A DNA stretch of 64,000 nucleotides from contig NW_020312247.1 in NCBI RefSeq assembly GCF_002999335.1, positions 1-64,000 of the forward strand, read 5' to 3'. The DNA comes from Cyclospora cayetanensis (lineage: Eukaryota > Apicomplexa > Conoidasida > Eucoccidiorida > Eimeriidae). The position numbers and the translations under genes are program-made. The notes under the pieces are model-generated. The model ran no database searches. It saw only the letters and a program-made list of their open reading frames with translations, and had not been told where the DNA came from. Each line of letters starts with the position of its first letter. Positions within the stretch are counted from its first letter, which is position 1. This document shows positions 10,307-21,673 of the stretch, in pieces.

Positions 10307-11074
10307 TCATGTATTAACACAAAACCAACAGCAAGTTCTTTTGCTGCGATTGCGGAAAGCTTTGCTGAAATTGTCAAGGCGAAACTCAACTAGCAAAGGA
10401 AACAGCTTCTGCTTCATGCTGGCCGCAGCTGCATTTTTGTAGCTGCCTGCAGTACTTGCAAGCGCTACCGCTACTGTAATGGTTCTGAAGTCCTTTCTCC
10501 TGATGCTCCTATGTGAAGGGCTGCAGCAAATGTTCACTGCAGCTGCAGCGTCGTCCTCAACTCCTATCTATGGATGTATAAAACTGCCAATTAGGTATAC
10601 GGATATCCTATATCGAACAAGCATGCGCGGGGGAACAAGCGGTGCCTCGGCTTCAACGAGCGATGAACCGCCTGTTGCTGCTGTAACGCTCCTTCTGCCC
10701 TCAGGCCTTCGTGCTGCTGCCGTTGGGTTCAAAGAGTTGCTGCGCGGCCTCTGCTGCTCTGCGGGATCAGTGTCGCTGGCGATTTTGAGGCTTTGCGCGT
10801 AGGGAGTTTGTCGCCGATGAACGTTTGCAACAGTTGCATCTGCTGCCACTATTGGTGTTATATCGCCTGGCACCTCTGTAGAGTGTGCCCCCTATGGTCA
10901 GTTTGACGCCACTGCAGCTGCTAAACCTGCGGCTGCTGTGCGCGGCGGCGGCTGCGACAAAACCTTACTCTGGCAGCAGTCCTGAAAGTATCGCATGCAG
11001 CATCGCGTCCTTCCCTTCAATCTGCAGCGCCTCGCGCTCGCTCCTTGCGGACCCTGCTCGAGATGCCTACACTG
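10307..11074 (-). CDS. Unrecognised multi-exon gene
   Basis: Three minus-strand exon-like blocks. The first (11074 to ~10987) follows an acceptor (CAGTGTAG), reads REALQIEGKDAMLHAILSG and ends at a donor GA|GTAAGG. The second (~10880 to 10568) follows CTCTACAG and reads VPGDITPIVAADATVANV, then a Ser/Ala/Arg-rich stretch. The third (~10530 to 10307) follows TTTGCTGCAG and reads RKDFRTITVAVALAS, KQKLFPLLVEFRLDN and ends FCVNT-stop. Phases between blocks do not all match, so at least one boundary is wrong or an exon is missing. No domain recognised. Upstream exons would lie in 11080-11320. The plus-strand frames here (10479-10802, 10885-11115) look like shadows. Confidence 0.4.
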
Positions 11075-11326
11075 TATTCACGTTCCCGGGCGATTATAAA
11101 GGGCATTTTGTGTAGTGTTGGGCAGTCTGGACATCTATCTACACCCCACAAACGCAAACAGCTCAACCCTAGATGACACTTAAAGCAGCTCTGCTTGCAA
11201 ACTCCAGCTTCGCTTGTACGGCGTCTCGTCTTAGAGGCACCACTTCAGAGCCACGCCGCGCTACGATAAACTAGTTAGAGCCTCCCCCAAGAGTCCTCCA
11301 AGTTCTCAAAAAGCCGTTTTTTGGCT

Positions 11327-11368
11327 CATATATAAGCGCCCATATATAAGCGCCCATATATAAGCGCC
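11327..11368. repeat. Three tandem 14-mers containing TATATAAG
   Basis: CATATATAAGCGCC occurs three times head to tail at 11327-11340, 11341-11354 and 11355-11368. It lies between two genes on the minus strand, upstream of the one at 10307-11074 and downstream of the NYN gene. Each unit carries a TATA-box-like core, so it could be promoter-associated, although the TATATAAG orientation is plus. No other long repeat was seen in 11080-11790. Confidence 0.85.
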
Positions 11369-11792
11369 ATAGAAGTGCCGTTTTGCTGTGTAACGGCTCA
11401 ACAAGCAAGTATGCCCCAGAGCTCCTTGCACAGGAGACGCAGCCAGCCTATGGCGTTTCCCAACAGACAGGCTAAAGGCTCTGATGTAGCTCCCAGTGCT
11501 ACGTGAAGGGCTGCTCTAGCTGCTCTCCGCAGTTGATTCACTGTCGAAGACATCGTATCGCGAGGCCTGTCACCTCGAAGCGTGCATGTCCCCCTGTCTG
11601 CGCCGCAACCGGCCCCCTCCCTTCTACCCTAACCCTTTTCCCAAGCCATCCTACAAGCACCCTTTTCCTCCCCTCCGCGTTTCTTTCTGGGCATAATCGA
11701 AGCCAACATGTAAAGACTCCAATAGACCCCGAAAGCAAATGTGAATGCCATTGACTGCATCCTTTTCGTTGAGGTAAATTCCTCGAAACCTA

Positions 11793-14492
11793 CTACGTCC
11801 CCAAGCCTCCGGGTCGGCTGGGGGAATGGAGGCCTCCTCGAGACCCCGATGCTTGCTGCACCGCCACTGGTTGGGCCTCCCAGGATATGTTGGTAGGGGC
11901 GGGGTCGTCAACAGGGGGCCATTGAAACTCTGGATTAGGGAGAAACTCTCCATCTACGAAGGTAAAAGAAATGACGTGCCTTTTAAGCCAGGCGCGAAGC
12001 GCAGTCTGCTGGCTCTTGTTCGGCACCCTATTTGTAATATCCCTATAGAGGTCGTTGGTTACAATGCACCCGTTATTCATTAGCGCGTACTGCAACACAG
12101 ATGAAAGGCGAGACAAAGGCACAAGCAAGCGCGTCCGTGACGAGGAACGCACACTGGTGAGCGCGGCTGCCGAGGCGGCCGCTGCAACAGCTAAATTGGA
12201 AGGTGATGCGGCTCGCAGAGGGGAAGGGTGATATATATATATATATATACGGAAGCGTGCAAGGAAATAGGGCGCCTAAGCGTTACGCAATATAGAAGGC
12301 CGCCAGAAATTGCAAGGGAGAAGGAGGTGCCACAAAACAAGACAGACAGGCAGGTAGAGAGTAAGAGAGTATTACAGAGACAGAGCCAGACAGAGATCGA
12401 GACCAAATAGAAGGGCTGGCGAGTACAGGTACCTTCGTATGTGCATACATGCAAATATATGTATATCTATATAAGAGTCCTCAAGAAGAGATGCGTGCAA
12501 AGGAACGGCGAAGGGAGTCCAACGAGAAGGCGCGCGACAAAGGGGCGTTTGGGTGGCAGGCAAAGGAGGGGCCCGTACATATGGGGAGCTAGGGGCACAC
12601 GTAATAATAAAGTTTATAGGAAGGCAGGTAGGCGGGTTGGCACGCAAGGAAGCACGCATGCAAGGCAATGAAAGACTCCCCACGCGGTATGAAGGCAGGG
12701 ACCCCTCAAGGCCCCGTCTTACCTTGATACAGTAGGAATCATCATAATCCTGAGGAGGAGTCGAGATCAGCGTGCCTTCTCGCTGCAGTTTCTTGAGTGC
12801 CTCAACAGAATCTGGAAGGCGTGCCTGGTTGACAGGTAACTGTGCACGTTCCTGCCGCCTTGCTTCGGCGACGGAAGAGTACGAGAGGACGTAATCTGGA
12901 ACAAAGACTCTCACCTTGTAGCCTCTGTCTTTGTAATAGGCCAGCACCGAGAGGATGCCTTGTGTAGAAAAGAGTTTGCCGCCCTCCCGCTCTCGCTTCA
13001 CAGTATCGCCGTGGCGCATGGCGACGTTGCTGCCATCAATTACCACGAGATAATCGCGATCACCCTCGGGAGCTCTTGGATGGGAACCCCACTCCAAAGC
13101 GACTGCATTCCAGCGACCCTCCGACTGCCGCAGACTGCTGCCCTCAGTATCGCCATCGCCAGATGCTCCAGACTCGCTCACCATCCACCGAGGCAAACCG
13201 CCTCCCTCTTGAGTAGGACGCGAGACAACACATGAGCCACCGTAGCCGCCCCTGCGGCCTCTCAGGCCCCCTCCACTGTGGACAAAGCCTCGGAAACCTC
13301 TGTGGTTCGAAGGGCCCTTCAAAGCTCCCCAGTTTCCCCGCGCATGCGCTCTACCGCGCGAAGACAGCTGCTGGTATAACTGCGGCTGCTGCGACCGCTG
13401 CAAAGAGGCCTGCCAGCGGTCATCGTGAAGCTGCAGCAACTCTGCGTCTTCCGCCTGTTGCCGCGCGAAGAACGTCGCCGCAGCCTTTTCTGACGCATCC
13501 TGCAGCCGCTGTGCGGCTGCCTGGACCTGCAATTTCTTCTGCTCCTCCTGAAGCACCTGTCGGGCTTCATCCGAATCCAGCAGCAGCAGCAAAAGCCTAG
13601 CCGCGCGTGTCGCAGCTAGGGAGGGATGATGCCCCCACAGGTGTTCTGCGGCAGCTGCATCCATTGCCCCCCCCGCCACTGTAACGCTCTCGAGCCTGAT
13701 TTCCACTTCTTCAAATGCCTCCGCAGAGACGCTCTGCGCCGTCTTCTCCCCGGAAGCCTGCACGTAAACCCCCGAAGGGGCGATCTTAGGACTATTTGTT
13801 AGGGAAGTCGCTGCCGGAATCGCTCCAAAGGAAGACACCGACGAGTTCCCTACAGGTTGGATTGCAGCACAAGGGAAGAAGCTTACTGAAGACGCCTCTG
13901 GAGGGCTTTGTGGGGAGGCCGCCCTTGAGCGAGAATCCACCGAGGCGTCTATGGCGGCTCCTCTGACAGCAGCAGCTCCGGAGACAGTCTCTGGAGAAAG
14001 CTCCGCCTGGACTGCTGAGGCTGATGCCAAAGAGGAAGTCTTCAGGGCGACCTTTTGAGATTTCTCTGAAGGAGTGCTTTGAGAACTGCAGACAATGAGG
14101 GGCGCTCGCAACAGCAGCAAGTGATCGCCGTCATCTTCAAGCATACTACGCGGGCCTTTAGCAGAAAGACCCTTGGATGAAACCTCCTCCTGTGAGCTTG
14201 CTGTGGCAGACAAATCAGTCCTCGAGGAAACGCTTCCCTGCTGCTCTTGCTCCCACTGCTCCCGCGATACAACCTGCGTCTCATCCTCTTCCGCCTCCAC
14301 CCCCTCCTCCTCTCCAACACCCTCAACCTTCTCCGAAGCCTGGACTTGCAGCAGCTGACTTTTAGACGGCAGCACGAGCGGCATCTTCAGGAGACCTAAG
14401 AGCAACCGATCCTCGGGTAGCGGTGCATGCAATGCATTCTGTATTTCCCACAGTGCGTCTTTACAGGAATCCTTCTGCTGTTGCTGCTGCTT

Positions 14493-14532
<40 letters not shown>

Positions 14533-14750
14533 CGGCGGTCCCGCTGGCGGCCAGCAGCAGCACAGAAAATAACCTTGCACTTAAAGAGCAGTGGAAGAAG
14601 AGAGCACAGGCTTTTCCGAAGAACAGAAATGCAAGGCGTATCCGCACGATCTAGGTCTGCAAGGCGCGCAAGACAGACATGCCTTGCGCATGACCCCCAT
14701 CCAGCAGCAGCGGATACAGCAGCAGCGGATACAGCGGCAGCGAAACGCAT
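11793..14750 (-). CDS. Zc3h12a-like NYN-domain ribonuclease
   Basis: Two exons, 14750-12723 and 12089-11793, joined in phase 0 (AAG|GTAAGA donor, TGTGTTGCAG acceptor); 774 residues from ATG 14750. Residues ~1-560 are low complexity: a hydrophobic/Ala start, a polyGln run, Ser/Glu-rich sequence and an RG-rich patch (RGFRGFVHSGGGLRGRRGG) that could bind RNA. Residues ~568-735 form an RNase_Zc3h12a (NYN/PIN-like) domain: VVIDGSNVAMRHG (Asp572), FSTQGILSVLAYYKDRGY, VRVFVPDY, YDDSYCIK (Asp670, Asp671), then YALMNNGCIVTNDLYRD (Asp689). These match the four acidic positions of regnase-1 (VIDGSN, YDD, SND), so the metal site appears intact. The HVISFTFVDGEFLPNPEF strand matches the family's YSFVNDKFMP region. 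No CCCH finger is visible after the domain. Likely an endoribonuclease on mRNA or structured RNA. It may be joined to the Gln-rich gene just upstream. Confidence 0.85.
12231..12249. repeat. (AT)n microsatellite
   Basis: About nine AT dinucleotides inside the single intron (12090-12722) of the NYN ribonuclease gene. Confidence 0.9.
14470..14540 (-). repeat. polyGln-coding triplet run
   Basis: A long run of CAA/CAG codons on the minus strand (TGT/TGC-type triplets on plus) encodes the first polyGln tract of the NYN protein. It is the longest near-pure triplet run I saw in the window. Confidence 0.9.
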
Positions 14751-14792
14751 CGCAGCAACAGCAAATGACAATGCACTGAGTATCTCGCGTAC

Positions 14793-17700
14793 CAGGAAAA
14801 GACTGAAACAGCAGCAAGAGCGCCTGTAGCGGTGACAGTAAAGCAGCCACAAAGGCGGCCTCCGTGGAGGAACTGCCCTTCGCGATTATCCAATCTCCCC
14901 AAGCACTCTCAGATTTGCTGCCGGTGCCGCTAAAGCCACCCAAAGAGGTTGTTCGCTGCACTGTTTGGCTATTCTCCTTGTCCGGAGAGCAGCACGCCTC
15001 GACAAAATTAGCAGCACCCGCTGCTGGTACGGCTCCGTCTAGACAGCGTAACAATGCAGTACGAGCCGCAGCAACATATGTTTCAGCGATGCGACAGCAT
15101 ATTTCGAGAGCAGCCTGCATTTGAGGCGTCCCGTGGCGCAACTTGCGCAACTGCAGCAGCTCGGGTTGCTCTTGCTGCTGCTCCGAAAGTCTCTTCTGCC
15201 GCTCTTGTTCCTCTTGTCTCTGCAGCATATCCAACAGACCCTCTGTTATCTTGCCGTAAAGCTCGGACGACAGCTGCTCCCATCGCGCATTCGTGGCCTC
15301 TGTCTGTTGCCTGTGCAGGTCCTCCTGCCTTTGCAGCTCTAGCTGCCGCATCTGTTGCAGCAGCTGCTGCTGCTCCTTCTCACGCAGTTGATGAGCTTCC
15401 CGCTCAGGAGGCGCACCCCCCTGCAGCGGCATTTGTTGCTTGTACTGCAACTGACGCTGCTGCTGCAACACTTGCTGCTGGCGTTGTTGTTGCTGCGCCT
15501 TGTAGCTCTGCTGCATCTCTTGCTGCTGCTGCCTCAGTCTCCTTGTTGCATGCAAAACACCCTCGGTCGAGCTTTGCAGTTTCTCTGCAGCCCCCGTGGC
15601 TTTTAGGAAAGCAACCGCTGCAGCCAACTGCAGCAGCAGCAACACGGGGAACTCCGAGGGTCCTAAGGAGCTTTCTTCCAGCAGCGCCTTCAGCTGTGCT
15701 GCAAACGCAGTAGTTGCCTTCGGTAGCTCATCAAGATCTAGTCTCAAGTGTATACTCTGCAGCAAATGGGCAAAGTCGCGCTGCAGCAAGCACCAGCGTT
15801 GCATGTGGCATAGGTGCTGCTGTTGGTCCGCCTGTAGCGTTTCCAGCGCTTGTTGTTGCTGCCGATGCTGCTGTTGCAAAAGCGTTTGACTCTGCAGTAG
15901 CTGTTTTTGCTGCGCGAATCCTCCGGCGGTGCGGCGGAGGGTTGCAGCAAGCTGCTGCTGCTGCTGCTGCGCCATCAGCGGCTGAGAGCGCACTTGGGGA
16001 AGTCCAAAGTCAGTGGCACTGAGGCGCTGTAACAGCAGCGTCAATTCGTCCTGATTACCGCCCGCAAAAGGCCTGCAGCGTAGCAGCAAGAAACAGACAG
16101 CGGGCAGCCTCTGTAAGAGACTCACGCAGCAGCTGCAGAGGCAACTGCACAGGTAGCAGAATCACAGGAGGGACGCAATGGCCACTCGACTTGCCCAATA
16201 GCAGCTCGAAATGCCCAATAGACAGACGCCGCAGCAAACGAAGCTGCAACAGCATCCGCCCTTCCAGCAGGACTATCGTCAGCACCAGAGGCCTCAAGGG
16301 GATCCTTCCTGCTGGGTAGCTGCTTCTGCATTGCAACTTGCTGTAGCCGGCGCTGAAGGGTTCCAAAGATGCGGAAATACACGAGGAAAAGCTGCGTGCT
16401 GGCAGCAGCGTCCATAGGAAAGAGTCTCAAGGCCTCCCCGTACAACAAACACGTCCTTTGCAGGGTGCCTGGAATGCCTGGCAGCGGAGGCCGAAGCAGC
16501 AGGAGTACTTCCTGCTGCTGCTCTTGCTCGAGAAAGCCAGTGATAGATTCGACCTCTAATCGCTCTCTGCGGCAGAGCAGATTCAAGCATGAAGCACACA
16601 TATAGAGGCGAGACACTACCAGAAATTTGCATGCATGCAGATGTGGGCAGGAAGGCGATAAGGCTGGAGATCCCTCATAAGGGAGAGAAGGCTGCGCATC
16701 GAAGCCGATTGAAAAACAGGACCCTATGCTGGAGCTGCTGCGCTTCCAGCAAGCAGTGAGCCTGCTGCAGCTTCTTCCAGGAACCGCCTCATTTTTCATC
16801 CCACCTCACCTCATTTTTCATCCCACCTCACCTCATTTTTCATCCTACCTCACCTCATTTTTCATCCCACCTCACCTCATTTTTCATCCCACCTCACCTC
16901 ATTTTTCATCCCACCCCCTCACTGCTGTTACTGACTTGTAGTCTCCTCACCTATAGCCAGAAAGGTCAGCGAGGATAACTTTGATCTGCGCGAGGATGTG
17001 CCGCATGCAAAATCGGTGACTGTGCATCGTAGAGGCGCCCTTTTCGCACGCTTCGACGGCAGCATCTGCCTCGAGCAGTCTCTCTTCGGCTTCTCCCCAC
17101 ATATCTGTTTCTTTCGTTGCTGCCGCCGCCACTGTTGCTGACTCGCCAGTCTCTACGGAAGACGCGCTGAGAGAGGCAGCGCCTTCTGGTACTCCTGTTG
17201 CAGCCGCAACAGCGGCAGCCGCTGCGGTTACGGCAGATGCTGCTGCGAGACTTACGCCTGCAGCACGAAGAGACTTTGCTTCTTGAAGCGTTTCCTGGGA
17301 GGCACGCCAGCGAAACTTTTTATAGAGCGACCGATAGAACCCCTGAACCTGCTGCAGCGCCTCAAGGAGGGCCTTCTGATGGAGGCCTGCTGCTGCATCT
17401 GCGGAGGCGTCTGTCGGCCAGGGGGCTGTTGGCTGTGGTCGCTCTGTCCTCAGCGAGCGCTGCAACGCAGCGAGACGTGGGCAGTGATGCTGCTGCCACA
17501 AGGCTCCCAAAGCGGCACGTGCCTGCAGGGGCGTTGCTGCTGCCGTGACAGCCTCCGCGGCTGCTGCTGTTGCCTCTGCTGTACGATCGGCAGCAGCAGC
17601 GGCGTCGCTCGCTGGTGCCTCGTCTGCTGCAAGGTTCACAGCGGCTGCGGCAGAGGGGCCAGCGGGGGGGGCCTCGCCGCTGAATACTGAGAAGAGGCGT

Positions 17701-17951
17701 CTCCCGAGAGCATGATTGGAACGCATTTGGTTGTCTTGCAGACGCAGCAGCTGCTGGAGCTGCTGCTGCAAGGCGGATGCCTCGGCGGCTGCATCATCCT
17801 GAACGCGATCACTGTACAAGCCGCGACCTCTGGGAGCTCTCCGTTCATCGGTGTCTTCCGGAGACTGCTGCGGAGGCCCCCTATGCATCTGCGACCACAG
17901 GCAAAGCTGAAAAGGCGCACGAGGAGGCGTCAGGAGGCGCTGCATGCACAT
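14793..17951 (-). CDS. Large Gln-rich coiled-coil protein (unresolved exons)
   Basis: Minus-strand exons: ~17951-16951, Ala/Gln-rich, containing GFYRSLYKKFRWRASQ and HRFCMRHILAQIKVILADL, ending at donor AG|GTGAGG. A short block near 16790-16690 (LQQAHCLLEAQQLQHRVLFF). Then ~16575 down to ~16150 (ESITGFLEQEQQQEVLLLL, TQLFLVYFRIFGTLQRRLQQ, AASVYWAFRAAIGQVEWP). Last, ~16110-14793, a Gln/Leu/Arg-rich coiled coil with SSELYGKITEGLLDMLQRQ, ending at donor CCTG|GTACGC. The frames are clearly coding but not all junction phases fit. I do not recognise the family; the helical, Gln-rich build suits a scaffold or nucleoporin-like protein, which is speculation. The last donor lies 43 bases before the NYN start codon, so one transcript may encode both. 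Confidence 0.5.
16791..16918. repeat. 22-bp intronic tandem repeat
   Basis: About six copies of CATTTTTCATCCCACCTCAC-CT between two exons of the Gln-rich gene. On the minus strand every copy contains AGGTGAGGTGGG, which resembles the genuine donor at 16951 (AG|GTGAGG). The array therefore repeats donor-like sites within the intron. Confidence 0.9.
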
Positions 17952-18537
17952 CGCTTGAAGAGGCACAGCGCTACATCAGCATGGATATGGCGACGCCAGC
18001 CATGGCAGCGAAATCCACAAGTACTACACGCAAAGAAAGGGAGAAAACACGGGGCAGGACCGGCTGGAAAGAACACTCATAACGCCACAAATTAAGTGAG
18101 AGGCCGACACGAGAGAGGTCGGGGGAGGACGGGGCACGTAGCAACCAACCGGACTGCACACGATACGATACAGGCACGAAACAAATAGTGCAACCATATA
18201 TGCGAAATTCGGCTACAGGAGGGGCCCTCTCATGTTCCCTTGTCGTCGCCCAAAATGTGAAAACCACCTGGTTAAAAAAAGGGGCAATCGAGCGCACCTC
18301 CTCTGGTGGGGGCCACTACAGATGGTTCTAGAGCTATACCTTATACGGAAGCGTCTGGCAGCCGTGTTTCTCCCTCTTGCGTCGCTGCTGATGCTGTCCT
18401 TCGACCGCGTTTGCTGCAGCTGTTTGCTGGAGCGAGGCGGCTTCCCAGGGGTCGACGGGGTGAAGAGCAGGCGAGCCAAGGGCCTCAGCACTGCATGGGG
18501 GGTTGCTTACGCCGTTACGACATAGTCAGCAGGCACA
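17952..18537. other. Probable 5' region of the Gln-rich gene
   Basis: No exon could be placed with confidence. A minus-strand frame at 18213-18491 (PLARLLFTPSTPGKPPRSS, then Ser/Arg-rich) could be a 5' exon. The pyrimidine-rich minus strand around 18060-18110 gives possible acceptors. Confidence 0.35.
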
Positions 18538-19028
18538 ATGCTTGCTGCTGTCGGTCCTGTTGCTGCAAGAGGGGTAGCCAGCGTAGGCACTCCAGCTCCT
18601 CTGCAGCCGCTTGCCGTGGTGGTCGTGCACTCCACGGGCCCCCCTAAAGCATCCAGTGAGCCCTATTTGTCGTCCAATGGAGTTCAAGTGCAGCTGCTCT
18701 ACTGCTGTTTTTCACGTTATGCCTCTACCGGGGCGGCTGCGCGGCGCATGCAGAACCCTTCGTGGCGGTCAAAACGTACGGTGGAGCAAAACCTTCAAAG
18801 ATTACGATGACAGAAATCACAGGCAGAGTACCCGAAGGCTGTACTCGATTCGGTAACGTGGGCAGTTGTCGTAGCGAAAAAGCACTAGCTTCTGATGTTG
18901 CGCTTCTTGTTGGTCGCGCCCCAATGCTCATCTGCTGCAGTCACCGCAGGGCAGCAGCAGCTGAAGACGTGTCTTCTGATCGCTTAACATATAAAAGTGG
19001 CATAGGGGTCTTACATATGATGTGCTAG
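18538..19028 (+). CDS. Possible plus-strand exon(s), frame ambiguous
   Basis: An ATG at 18538 opens a 90-codon Ala/Val/Ser-rich frame to 18810. A second plus frame overlaps it: hydrophobic, signal-like sequence (SSSAAALLLFFTLCLY) near 18680-18730, then AVKTYGGAKPSKITMTEITG and a Cys-b bearing stretch, ending at 19028. The second frame has the look of a secreted Cys-containing protein but has no upstream ATG, so it would need splicing. A minus-strand frame at 18725-18931 also competes. I cannot choose between them. Confidence 0.25.
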
Positions 19029-21673
19029 AGCATGTCTCTGAAAGTCCTACCTCCGCGAACCCTGAAGAGACCGGTACGCCGAAGGGCCCCTCCCCAAGGG
19101 CCCCTCGGATACTAGTCCCAGAGGGCCCCCCTTCTATTTGCTTGCTACAGAGAAGGCTCTGCTTTTGACTAGGAGTTTCAAGATGTGTCGGCACAGCAGA
19201 AAATCTGTTGCTGTATGCAGAGCCTTTCGTGTGTATCGCCACGCCATCGACTGTCCCTTCTCTTCTAAGGCACCACGTTTCGAAGCTGAGGAGGGAGTTT
19301 CTTGTAGGAGGAATTATCCTCGATACGGCTAATGGCATCCATCCCTTATATCGCCGAGGGACCTCGTAAAATAAGTGGCCAGCCGACTCTATACGCCATC
19401 CGCGTGCGGTAACCGTGTAGCTATGGCGCTATCTCTAAGGTCTTCGTGAACAGTGGCATAACTCCAGACATAGCACAAACTCGTTAGAGAGCTGTCTGGG
19501 CTTTAAAAAGACCTGTGTCCGCACCCTGCTGGCTCCCGTCAGGATTGTGCTTCTGTGAGAGAAACGGACTAAAAGAAACTTAATGTACACTGTGGCTGTT
19601 TCTACTGCGCTAGCTATTCTTAAGCAAGGATTACTAGAGATTCGACCAATTGATTTGTCTGTTCGCATTATTAAAGAGTAGTAACAGCTCGGTACAAGGA
19701 ATCGCAGTGTTGCGCGATTTCTTTCAGCACGATTCGAGTGTATATTCTGCAGATAGAGTGCTGTTGATTTGTTGCATTGAATCATTTCTGCCAACAAGGA
19801 TTTTTCGTATAGGTGATGGTGTCTGACCTGCAGACGTGCGACAGCGTGCAAGCGTGCAGCCAGAGACTTATTCAACCGGCTTCCTTTTCGAGTATTTGCA
19901 TTGGCCTCTTACACAGGAAAGACGATGCAAGCTTTTTGGGGTTAGGGTGGGCAGGTCCATTTCGGAAACTAAGCAAAACCGTCTCGATCTTCAGGTATCA
20001 CGCTACACGCGATTTCATTCGGCATTGAAGACCCTGCAACGTAGCTCGGCATGACGCAAAAACTCATTTTCAAGTGCATCTATCTACTCACTGCAAGTGA
20101 CGTTGACTGCAAGCTATGCAGTCAGCAGCATTATTTTCTCGAATCAAACCTTTTTCCTAGCCATTTTCTGGCGAAGCAAGCACCCCAGCAGGCAGTTGTA
20201 GCCGCATGAACGCCTTCCATTGGATCATCCATGGCACACCTAAGATTGCGTTATGGTCACGGCTACAACGTAGAAGTTACAAAGCATGCTGTCATGGCCC
20301 GATTCTTTTTGAAGTGGCTTATAAGTGACGCAGCCCTGCCAACGCTTGCATTTGTACTGCTCGTAAACTTGACTTAGCCTTAAGACTGAGCAAACTAGTA
20401 ACCATGTAGATCGCCTATGTGCGCCGTCTCTTTCGATTACAGCTCCACTTCACATCCTGTGTCAAGGAACGCTAGCAATTTGTTGACCGCTTTGTGAGCC
20501 TGTTTCAGTGCGAAATAGGACCTATCGCGCCCCCTGACTCCCTCTTGACCCTGTAGCCCGTGTATCGCCCCTCAGCTTATTAAAAATGTGGTCCATCTTC
20601 AACTGGCTGCTGAAATCTTTGAATGTTTGGCCATCTTTACGGCCACCACACTTTTGTGGTCGGGTCGGCATGAGATAATTGATACACCATATCCAAATCG
20701 GGTCATTCTATCAAGAAAGGAGGTGCCGCGTTCACATTGGCTTGCAGGCCGACCCCTGCCCCCCCCGGAGGCGTTGTTCCGCCATCTGCTCACACCGCCA
20801 AGGGGTCGTTCTCGAAGAAGCTGGCAAAGAAGAGCGTGTTATTGAGCTATCAAATGAATTTAACGAAGCTGCGTAGCTGATGTGGGGAAACGTGGCATGC
20901 TACTGTATCCATAGCCACTTGATGAGCAGGGAAAAGCCAGATCGAACCATGCATTGATAGCAGCTCCTATCCGTAGACAGGCACCTAACCCCACATTCGA
21001 TACATAACATATAGAAGGCTGAGCTTCCTTTTGAAAGGGTTTTCTATTTTCCTTCCCCTCGACTCTCAGCGATTTGACATGAGTTGGGGGGGACAGCTAG
21101 GAGCGATTTGCTAAACCCTTTGTACACTTCGAGCATGCGCAACTAGGTGCTCGCACCATCCAGCGTACACCCACAGGATTCTTACAGGATTGAGCTAAGG
21201 CTACTTTACACTGAATAGGACAATTTTTACAGCCCAATCACATAGCCAACTTGATATTACTTTCTAATCAGATGCGACTGGTGTAGCAGCAAGTGCTGGT
21301 GTGTAACTTAACCGGCTACAGGTAATTGCGAGCAACTAAGCAGCAACTAGCTCCTAAAGTGCTGGAGTCTGTACTAACAACCTAAAGGTGTTCGCTATGA
21401 CGGGGCACAAGGATGTTCTGGCCAAGCCTGAGCTTAGCAGTGCTTCAAGCAAACCGTGAAATTTGACTGTACCACATGCCGTACGCGAAGATTCATCAAT
21501 AAACGAGAGTTCATTAAACAATAAGGTTCAACAGACCCTTCGTATGGCCGTACTATCCTGTAGACCGTCTCGGCTAGACAGGCTCTAAAAGCGACTACGG
21601 TTTGACGATTTATGCGTTGCCACCGGCAAATGCGAGCACCTGGATGCCCATCCAGTGTGTTCTAATAGCCTCT
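19029..21673. other. Triplet-poor stretch without a recognised gene
   Basis: The texture changes here: CAG runs disappear after about 19 kb and base composition drops towards AT. Frames are short and random-looking; the longest (19435-19875, minus, 146 codons) has no domain or convincing composition. G/C palindromes (GGGCCCCT type) mark the boundary near 19085-19125. Nothing else is seen. Confidence 0.5.

Noticed and set aside
15054..15713. 219-codon plus-strand Ala-rich frame
   Set aside because: Shadow of the Gln-rich coiled-coil exon on the minus strand.
16791..16918. 22-bp direct repeats as a CRISPR array
   Set aside because: There are no unique spacers, the repeats abut directly and the context is a eukaryotic intron.
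19029..21673. tRNA or other structured RNA genes in the triplet-poor DNA
   Set aside because: I looked for A-box/B-box pairs and found none I could support; a tRNAscan-SE or Infernal run would be needed.
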